This document shows, one piece after another, positions 57,291-64,000 of a stretch of 64,000 nucleotides of DNA; position 1 is the first letter of the stretch; each line of letters opens with the position of its first letter. A program made the translations under genes and the position numbers. The stretch is taken from NCBI RefSeq assembly GCF_019469205.1, contig NZ_CP048265.1:1240001-1304000 (forward strand). Direction: 5' to 3'. Under the pieces are notes generated by a model. That model was given only the letters and a program-made list of their open reading frames with translations. It made no database searches and was not told the DNA's origin. Source of the DNA: Gilliamella sp. ESL0405. GTDB taxonomy: Bacteria > Pseudomonadota > Gammaproteobacteria > Enterobacterales > Orbaceae.

Positions 57291-58853
57291 TTAATCATAC
57301 ACATTTGATTCGAAAAATTGTAAAAACTCTTCTTTTGATATGAAATGATTATTTAGCCTTATTTTATCTTTATTGCCATGAATTTCAATATCGCTATAAA
57401 TGCCCGGGTTACTTCCTTGTTTGATATCGACAATCGGACTATCTTCAAGCTCATGTAACAGTGAGTCTATTATTTTGTTTGTCTCAAATAATTGTTCATC
57501 AGTGACATCACTCGAATCAGGATTTGACACTTGAGCAACAAAGCGATCTAAAACGGCAAATGGTGCTTCAAGTTTGATTTTTGTTAGAACAGTATCGTTT
57601 AAAAACGTCTTGATGCTCCCCAGACTTAATTGTTTAATTTTGAAAGAAAAATTTAAATCCCCTGCATCGGAATGAAAATTGAATATATTCAATGCAATGT
57701 TCGGATTGTTAGGGACACTAGCATGATTAGATTCAATAGCTCCAAGTCCTAATGAAACAAGTTTCCTGACAAACAAATCATTCGAATCTGAAAAATCGAT
57801 ATCGAATATCAATTTACCGAGGTGTTGTTGTCCATAATTGATTGACTCAATTTTCATTTGCAGGGAACCATTTGGCAGTTGATTATCGTTAGCTGCGCGG
57901 TAAATTTGCTTCAGGTCGATATTAGATAACACTAAATCCGGCTCCTCCTCAGATAACGAGACTAATTTATCCAAAGTGTTATGTATCTCTATATCCTTAG
58001 TTATGCCATTAACACGGCCTTTGGCTTTAAAATTTTCTAATTTCAAAATATCATAAAGCTCAACATCTACGGATAATGCATCTAGAGGAAATTCAGTAAG
58101 ATCACGTTGAAATAGCTTGCCAATATTTATCTCAAAATCCTGTAAACCCAGACCATTAGGCGAGGAGAGAGAAGCTTCAAACTGAGAAATTGATAGTTTG
58201 TTTTCATTGTTGGCATAAATGCTGAAATTATCACTTTTTATGTTACCACCCATATCATGACCATGATTTTTGCTAAATAAATTGATGCTACTTTCACCAT
58301 ATTCTATTGTTACATCAGGGCTAAGTGACGGGATTTCATTATGTGTTAGTTCTCCCCCTTTGGTGATTAAATTAATCTGGTTATTGCTGTTATAGTCGAT
58401 AGTTATATAACCAGTAAGTGGAGGCTGATTACCCGCTTTCTTCCAAAGATCAGGGTTCTTTTTTTCGGACATTTGATATTCAATCAAAGCGAGTTGAGGG
58501 GTAAAATTACCTTTAGCTAAGGCGGCAAGTGGAAAAGGTCCGTGGTGAATAGTTATATCATCTTCAAATAGGGTAAGTTGATCATCATCGCTAGCCTCCG
58601 ATTGGTATTTAGGTTTTTGAGATAGCGTCACTTTTAAGTGAAATTTGCTCGAAAACAGATTTTTTTCGTAATCACTCTTAATCAGGTTAAATCTAACCGA
58701 ACGTTTATTGCTGTTAAGATGCTTTGTAATAGCGGTTATCTGCTCATCGATATTATCTTCAATAAGGTTTCCCGAGTACCAAGTTGAGCCAACATAAGCT
58801 ATGCCTAATACAGCAACTATCCCAATCGCGACTGATGCCTTCTTCATTATCAT
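57291..58853 (-). CDS. YdgA family (DUF945) protein, copy B
   Basis: The 520-residue protein has the same signal anchor (ASVAIGIVAVLGIAYVGSTWYSG) and the same DITIHHGPFPLAALAKG segment as copy A, but the rest has diverged. The ATG at 58853 or 58847 could be used. It lies 26 bases after mfd, on the same strand, and may be partly cotranscribed with it. Confidence 0.83.
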   Translation of the reverse strand: MIMKKASVAIGIVAVLGIAYVGSTWYSGNLIEDNIDEQITAITKHLNSNKRSVRFNLIKSDYEKNLFSSKFHLKVTLSQKPKYQSEASDDDQLTLFEDDITIHHGPFPLAALAKGNFTPQLALIEYQMSEKKNPDLWKKAGNQPPLTGYITIDYNSNNQINLITKGGELTHNEIPSLSPDVTIEYGESSINLFSKNHGHDMGGNIKSDNFSIYANNENKLSISQFEASLSSPNGLGLQDFEINIGKLFQRDLTEFPLDALSVDVELYDILKLENFKAKGRVNGITKDIEIHNTLDKLVSLSEEEPDLVLSNIDLKQIYRAANDNQLPNGSLQMKIESINYGQQHLGKLIFDIDFSDSNDLFVRKLVSLGLGAIESNHASVPNNPNIALNIFNFHSDAGDLNFSFKIKQLSLGSIKTFLNDTVLTKIKLEAPFAVLDRFVAQVSNPDSSDVTDEQLFETNKIIDSLLHELEDSPIVDIKQGSNPGIYSDIEIHGNKDKIRLNNHFISKEEFLQFFESNVYD

Positions 58854-58879
58854 AATTCCTTATTTGTTGTTAAATTTCA

Positions 58880-61800
58880 TTATGAATTTTCACGGTGCTT
58901 TGCAAAATCACTTAGTAAATTATTAATATAATCAATACGTTGATTTTGTTGTAACTCTTTTTGTTGTAATTTTAATCGATTTGTTCCTTCGAGACGATAG
59001 TTTTTAGGCTCTTTTTGAATTAGTTCAATTAAATAATCGACCGAAACTTGGTTATTATTACCAAATTCTATATAACCACCTTTATCGCTAAATTCAATTT
59101 TTGTGATACCTAATTGGTTGGCATAATAACGGATTTTGGTTGTGGCTAATAAAAACACTGTTGCATCGGGTAATTGACCAAAGCGATCACGCATTTCAAC
59201 TTGAATGTCGGTTAACTCATCAAGATTTTCAATACTCGCAATTCGCTTGTAGAGTGACAAACGGGTATTGACATCGGGGATGAAATCATCAGGAATTAAG
59301 GTTGGCAATCTTAACTCTACTTCAGTCTGTTGGCTATTAAGCAAGGATTCAAGCGTCGGCTCTTTGCCTTCTTTTAGGGATTTGACCGCATCTTCAAGCA
59401 ATTCAATGTAAAGGTTAAAACCGATAGTTTCGATTTGCCCGCTTTGATCGCTACCCAGTAGTTCACCAGCGCCACGAATTTCAAGATCATGGGTGGCAAG
59501 TGCAAAACCGGCGCCTAAATCTTCTAAGGTGGCAATAGCATCAAGGCGTTTTTTTGCATCTTTAGTCAGTAATTTAGGGTGAGGCGTTAATAAATAAGCG
59601 TAAGCTTGATGATAAGAGCGCCCAACACGACCTCGTAATTGATGCAATTGTGCTAAACCAAATTTATCGGCACGGTCAATAATTATTGTATTGGCATTGG
59701 GAATATCAATACCGGTTTCGACAATGGTTGTACAAACCAGTATGTTAAAACGTTGATGATGAAAATCATTCATCACCCGCTCTAAATCCCGTTCATGCAT
59801 TTGGCCATGACCAATGGTAATTCGAGCTTCCGGTACCAGTTGTGCCAGTTTTTCACTTACGCTTTCAATGTCTGATATATCATTATGTAAATAGTAGATC
59901 TGACCACCACGTAAAATTTCACGTAATATCGCTTCACGAATCACTAAATCATCGTATTCCCGAACAAATGTTTTCACAGCGAGTCGACGTGCTGGTGGCG
60001 TTGCGATGATTGACAAATCACGCATACCACTCATTGCCATATTAAGCGTACGTGGAATAGGGGTGGCCGTTAGCGTTAAAATATCGATATTGGCACGCAT
60101 GGCTTTAATTCGTTCTTTTTGCCGAACACCAAAACGGTGCTCTTCATCGACAATAAGTAATCCAAGATCTTTCCATTTCACATCTTCTTGCAGTAATTTA
60201 TGAGTGCCAATAACAATATCGACTTTACCTTCGCCTAACGCTTTAATAATTGCTTGTTGTTGTTTGGCGGTTTTGAAGCGAGATAAGCTTTCAATTCGAA
60301 TTGGCCAATTAGCAAAACGGTCACAAAAACTCTCATAATGTTGCTCAGCAAGTAGGGTAGTTGGGACTAGTACTGCTGCTTGTTTTTGGTTTATCACCGC
60401 TAAAAATGCGGCTCGAATAGCCACTTCGGTTTTACCAAAGCCAACATCGCCACACACTAAGCGATCCATGGCATATGGTGAACACATATCGCCAATAACG
60501 GCACCAATGGCATTTTGCTGATCTTCCGTTTCTTGATAGGGAAATGCACTGCAAAATAGTTCATACTGTTCACGGTCTTGTTTAAATTCAAATCCGGGTT
60601 TGCTCTCCCGCTCAGCATAAATATCCAGCAATTCGGCGGCAACATCCCGAACTTTTTCGGCGGCTTTTTGTCTGGCTTTACTCCATGCATCGGTGCCCAG
60701 TTTGTTTAGTGGGGCATTTTCTTCATCACCACCTGAGTAGCGGCTAATTAAATTTAATGAAGATACCGGAACATAAAGCTTAGTGTCATTTGCATAAAGT
60801 AAGATAAGGTATTCGGCACTAATGCCACCGGTTTCTAACGTGGTGAGTCCGGCATATCGTCCAACCCCATGCTCAATATGCACAACCGGTTTACCGGGCG
60901 TTAATTCGGCTAAACTTCGAATCAAGCTATCAGTATTAATCGCTTGTTTATGCTCTTTTTTACGACGGATAATCCGCCGACCTAATAACTCGTTTTCGGT
61001 AATAAAGGCATAGTTTTGTTGTTCATCAATAAAGCCTTGCTCGCTGGCGCCAATCATCAAACAAAATCGGTTTTCAGTCTGGTTTAATTCAGTGAGTTGA
61101 TCGATTGTTGTTGGGTGAATCCGAATACGACCAAGCACTTCTTGCAACGCCTCTTTGCGGCCTTGCGACTCGACCGAAAAGACAATTTTACCGTTAAAAT
61201 CGTCAATAAATTGTTGAAAGTGTAAATAAGGATCTTTCTGTTGCATCGCAATGGCAATATCGGGCAAAGTGCGATAAGGCAGATTGATACTTTTCGCCGA
61301 TTGTTTAAAGGCGGTATGAGAAACCACAATGCGGGGATAATTTTTTAAATAAGCAAATATTTCGTCGGTTTTAGACCAAATCGTCGTTGGCGCTAATAAC
61401 GGCCGCATAGGATCGACACGGCGGCTTTCATATCGTTGCAAAATATCTTGCCAATACTTATTGGCGAATTGTTCAATGTTTGCCGTATTGATAATCAACG
61501 TATTATCTAAAAAATAGGAAAATAGTGGTGTTAACGGCTCACTAAAAAACAGTGCTTGCCAATACTCAATGCCGGTGGGCAAAATATTTTTACTCACTTG
61601 CTGATAGATGCTTTCTGGCTCAAGTCTGACTTCAAATTGTTCACGCCACTGGCTGCGAAATAGCTCAATAGCCGATTTATCAAAAGGAAACTCGTGAGCC
61701 GGAAGTAATTGTATTTCGGTTATTTCATCTTGCGTGCGCTGTGTTTCGACATCAAAGGTTCGAATGCTATCAATTTCATCATCAAAAAAGTCAATCCGAT

Positions 61801-62344
61801 ACGGATTATCACTCCCCATAGGGAAAATATCAAACAGGGCGCCACGGGTTGCATATTCGCCGTGTTCCATAACCTGGCTGACAGATCGATAACCGGCATT
61901 TTCCAGCTGTAAACGTAGATTTTCACGGCTAATACTTAAGCCTTTTTTCATCATAAAGACATGCCCGCCTAAATAGCTTTGTGGGCAGACTTTTTGCATT
62001 AAGGTATTAATCGGTAAGATGAGTGCACCTTTAGTCAAATGTCCTAAATGATAAAGACACGATAAACGTTCCGATACAATATCTTGATGCGGTGAAAAAC
62101 TGTCATAAGGTAAGGTTTCCCAATCGGGAAAGAATATTGACGGAAAGCGAGAAAACTGTTTCAGCTCCTCATTAATTCGGGTAGTTTGTTGCATATCATC
62201 GGTAATAATCACAACTAAGCCATTATGCGCTTCAATTACTTGCGCACACAGTTGAGATAATGATGAGCCAACAAGTTCACCCACTTGCTTGATATCACCG
62301 GATTTTTTAGGAATGATTGTCGAAATATTCATTATATTAGGCAT
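58880..62344 (-). CDS. mfd: Transcription-repair coupling factor Mfd
   Basis: Mfd removes stalled RNA polymerase and recruits UvrA for repair. The 1,154-residue protein (E. coli 1,148) has the UvrB-like N-terminus, the RNA-polymerase-interaction region (PGKPVVHIEHGVGRYAGL), the helicase motifs VCGDVGFGKTEVAIRAAF, LLIVDEEHRFGV and TLTATPIPRTLNMAMSG, VVETGIDIPNANTIII, and the TRG/C-terminal domains. The ATG at 62332 is an alternative start four codons in. Divergent from lolC, as in E. coli. Confidence 0.96.
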   Translation of the reverse strand: MPNIMNISTIIPKKSGDIKQVGELVGSSLSQLCAQVIEAHNGLVVIITDDMQQTTRINEELKQFSRFPSIFFPDWETLPYDSFSPHQDIVSERLSCLYHLGHLTKGALILPINTLMQKVCPQSYLGGHVFMMKKGLSISRENLRLQLENAGYRSVSQVMEHGEYATRGALFDIFPMGSDNPYRIDFFDDEIDSIRTFDVETQRTQDEITEIQLLPAHEFPFDKSAIELFRSQWREQFEVRLEPESIYQQVSKNILPTGIEYWQALFFSEPLTPLFSYFLDNTLIINTANIEQFANKYWQDILQRYESRRVDPMRPLLAPTTIWSKTDEIFAYLKNYPRIVVSHTAFKQSAKSINLPYRTLPDIAIAMQQKDPYLHFQQFIDDFNGKIVFSVESQGRKEALQEVLGRIRIHPTTIDQLTELNQTENRFCLMIGASEQGFIDEQQNYAFITENELLGRRIIRRKKEHKQAINTDSLIRSLAELTPGKPVVHIEHGVGRYAGLTTLETGGISAEYLILLYANDTKLYVPVSSLNLISRYSGGDEENAPLNKLGTDAWSKARQKAAEKVRDVAAELLDIYAERESKPGFEFKQDREQYELFCSAFPYQETEDQQNAIGAVIGDMCSPYAMDRLVCGDVGFGKTEVAIRAAFLAVINQKQAAVLVPTTLLAEQHYESFCDRFANWPIRIESLSRFKTAKQQQAIIKALGEGKVDIVIGTHKLLQEDVKWKDLGLLIVDEEHRFGVRQKERIKAMRANIDILTLTATPIPRTLNMAMSGMRDLSIIATPPARRLAVKTFVREYDDLVIREAILREILRGGQIYYLHNDISDIESVSEKLAQLVPEARITIGHGQMHERDLERVMNDFHHQRFNILVCTTIVETGIDIPNANTIIIDRADKFGLAQLHQLRGRVGRSYHQAYAYLLTPHPKLLTKDAKKRLDAIATLEDLGAGFALATHDLEIRGAGELLGSDQSGQIETIGFNLYIELLEDAVKSLKEGKEPTLESLLNSQQTEVELRLPTLIPDDFIPDVNTRLSLYKRIASIENLDELTDIQVEMRDRFGQLPDATVFLLATTKIRYYANQLGITKIEFSDKGGYIEFGNNNQVSVDYLIELIQKEPKNYRLEGTNRLKLQQKELQQNQRIDYINNLLSDFAKHRENS

Positions 62345-62495
62345 GATAAGGTTAATTGATATCGTTGCGATAGTTATCGCAGGATTATAACGTAATTACG
62401 TGGTTGTTTTCTATATCTGTTTAATCCTGTATGATAAGCACTTTACATTCAACTCGTTAAGCTTTATCACAAAGTTTCAGGTATTGTATACGTTT

Positions 62496-63707
62496 ATGTC
62501 AAAAATATTTCGCCCATTAGTGTTTTTTATTGGCTTGCGTTATGTCTACGGTCAAAAGACCGACGGCTTTGGCAGGTTTGTATCATGGCTGTCGATGATC
62601 GGCATTATGCTAGGTTCTATCGGTCTGATTGTTGTATTATCGGTTATGAATGGCCTTGAAGAACAGATGCAAAACAGTATTTTAAAGTTTTTTCCGCAAG
62701 CGCAAATTACCACACAACAAGGTCGACTCGATCCGGTTGCCTTTCCTTCATCACAATTTGAAAAAATTCCCGGCGTTAACCGCATTACGCCCTTAGTCAC
62801 CGGTGATGTGATTTTACAAAGTGAGCATAGCATCACGGTTAGTACCTTAATGGGGATTAATGCTGAAGATAACGATCCGATTACTCACTATATTTACATG
62901 GGCGAGATTTCCGCACTTAAAGCCGGACAATATAATGTGATTTTAGGACAGAGCTTAGCTAATCAACTAGGCGTGGGATTGGGTGATAAAATTCGCTTAA
63001 TGGTGACTGACGCCAGCCAAATTACGCCAATCGGTCGTATTCCTTCACAGCGGTTATTTAATGTTGTTGGGCTGTTTGCCGTCAATCATGATATCAATCA
63101 AGCATTAATTTATGTTAATCAAACCGATGCCAAAAATTTATTACGTTATCGTGGCAACGACATTACCAGTTGGCGGCTGTTTTTAGATAAACCATTAGAT
63201 ATTGCTTCAGTGGTCAGCGCACCATTACCGGACGGATTAGTCTTTAATGATTGGCGAGCTAAGCGAGGCGAGCTATTTCAAGCGGTTAAAATGGAAAAAA
63301 ATGTTATGGGGTTACTCATTAGCTTAATTGTTATTGTGGCGGCATTTAATATTATCACCTCGCTGAGCTTGTTAGTTATGGAAAAACAAGGCGAAGTTGC
63401 CATTTTGAAAACGCAAGGGCTGTCACGATTAAAAATCATGCTCATTTTTATTATTCAAGGTGCGACATCGGGCATCATTGGTACCTTGTTAGGCAGTACG
63501 ATAGGATTGTTGATTGCGCTTTATCTCAATGAAATCATGCAAGTTTTAGGCTTATCGTTCGCCGGTATTTTGTTGCCGTCTTTGATTGAACCGACACAAA
63601 TTATATTAATTATTTTTGGATTGCTTATGTTATCGTTAATTTCAACTATTTATCCTGCCTACCGTGCCGCTAATATTCAACCTGCCGAGGCTTTACGTTA
63701 TGAATAA
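62496..63707 (+). CDS. lolC: Lipoprotein-releasing ABC transporter permease LolC
   Basis: A membrane subunit of LolCDE, which extracts outer-membrane lipoproteins from the inner membrane for LolA. The 403-residue protein has four helices, at about residues 24-48, 265-290, 315-340 and 365-390, a large periplasmic domain, and the typical [20 protein letters not shown] and [18 protein letters not shown] 62496 matches the family start; the frame extends upstream to 62400. lolD overlaps its end by eight bases. I call it LolC rather than LolE from the gene order. Confidence 0.93.
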   Translation: MSKIFRPLVFFIGLRYVYGQKTDGFGRFVSWLSMIGIMLGSIGLIVVLSVMNGLEEQMQNSILKFFPQAQITTQQGRLDPVAFPSSQFEKIPGVNRITPLVTGDVILQSEHSITVSTLMGINAEDNDPITHYIYMGEISALKAGQYNVILGQSLANQLGVGLGDKIRLMVTDASQITPIGRIPSQRLFNVVGLFAVNHDINQALIYVNQTDAKNLLRYRGNDITSWRLFLDKPLDIASVVSAPLPDGLVFNDWRAKRGELFQAVKMEKNVMGLLISLIVIVAAFNIITSLSLLVMEKQGEVAILKTQGLSRLKIMLIFIIQGATSGIIGTLLGSTIGLLIALYLNEIMQVLGLSFAGILLPSLIEPTQIILIIFGLLMLSLISTIYPAYRAANIQPAEALRYE

Positions 63708-64000
63708 TTCAGAAAAACTACTGTCAGCTAAAAATCTGTGTAAAACCTATCAAGAAGGCAAAATGGTGACAGAGGTGTTAAAAGATGTCACGTTTGATAT
63801 CTATCCAAAATCATTAATGGCAATTATTGGTAGTTCCGGCTCAGGTAAAAGTACCTTGTTGCATCTGCTTGGCGGATTAGATCAACCGACATCGGGTGAA
63901 ATTTTGTTTAAGTCGCAACAACTTAATCGGTTATCCGAGCAGGAAAAGGCGCAACTGCGTAATCAACAAATTGGATTTGTTTATCAATTTCATCACCTTT
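63700..64000 (+). CDS. lolD: Lipoprotein-releasing ABC transporter ATP-binding protein LolD (partial)
   Basis: The first 100 codons of the LolCDE ATPase, cut by the right edge. Reading from ATG 63700 gives [20 protein letters not shown], then the Walker A loop [19 protein letters not shown] and the Q-loop region FVYQFHHL. The eight-base overlap with lolC marks translational coupling. Confidence 0.95.
   Translation, partial: MNNSEKLLSAKNLCKTYQEGKMVTEVLKDVTFDIYPKSLMAIIGSSGSGKSTLLHLLGGLDQPTSGEILFKSQQLNRLSEQEKAQLRNQQIGFVYQFHHL

Overview
The window is an AT-rich gammaproteobacterial chromosome segment. Many genes read like close cousins of enterobacterial ones (matP, topA, cysB, the his operon, mmuP/mmuM, mfd, lolC, ynbABCD, a yeeO-type MATE pump), but the base composition, the several sugar PTS sets, the Rhs relic and the Sel1-repeat genes point away from Enterobacterales. 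They suggest an Orbaceae-like gut bacterium (Gilliamella, Orbus or Frischella type). That placement is an inference from gene content and recalled protein similarity, not from a search.

Layout. 1-7.5 kb: a MATE pump cut by the left edge, a small membrane protein, queH (queuosine) and a 1,424-codon iron-sulfur activase of the 2-hydroxyacyl-CoA dehydratase activator type. 7.6-12.8 kb: a ynbA-ynbC-ynbD-(new membrane gene)-ynbB operon, probably for an unusual phospholipid. 12.9-14.7 kb: a lone HPr and an APC permease. 15.2-21.2 kb: an accessory island of three tandem secreted Sel1-repeat genes made by recent duplication, followed by a frameshifted Rhs C-terminal relic, a broken small exported gene and an intact small membrane-anchored gene. 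21.3-23.8 kb: an SDR plus AMP-ligase pair. 24.2-26.1 kb: a fructose-type PTS. 26.2-32.3 kb: a YtcJ-like amidohydrolase, matP, topA and cysB. 32.4-39.7 kb: the complete his operon hisGDCBHAFI on the minus strand, with a His-rich leader peptide and attenuator. 40.1-46.1 kb: DoxX, a Tm-1-like/TIM-barrel pair with a divergent TetR gene and a perfect palindrome between them, an SOS-controlled sulA-like gene under two overlapping LexA boxes, crcB and riboflavin synthase. 46.5-52.4 kb: a seven-gene galactitol-type PTS operon with its own PRD regulator, a YjbQ protein, a pentulose/hexulose-phosphate 3-epimerase and a 6-phospho-3-hexuloisomerase. 52.4-53.0 kb: an array of 106-bp tandem repeats between convergent genes. 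53.0-58.9 kb: mmuM, mmuP and two YdgA-family genes. 58.9-64 kb: mfd, with lolC and the start of lolD divergent from it.

How they work together. The galactitol-type PTS operon looks like a self-contained import and isomerisation route for an unidentified sugar, with the phosphorylated product probably passing through ketose phosphates into central metabolism. The ynb operon combines a CDP-diglyceride synthase, a CDP-alcohol transferase, a hydrolase/methyltransferase and a phosphatase, which is a full set of activities for making and tailoring a polar lipid. The most unusual stretch is 15-21 kb, where duplicated periplasmic Sel1-repeat proteins lie beside debris of an Rhs toxin; an immunity-type role is plausible but unproven. 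No tRNA, rRNA, insertion sequence or CRISPR array was recognised.
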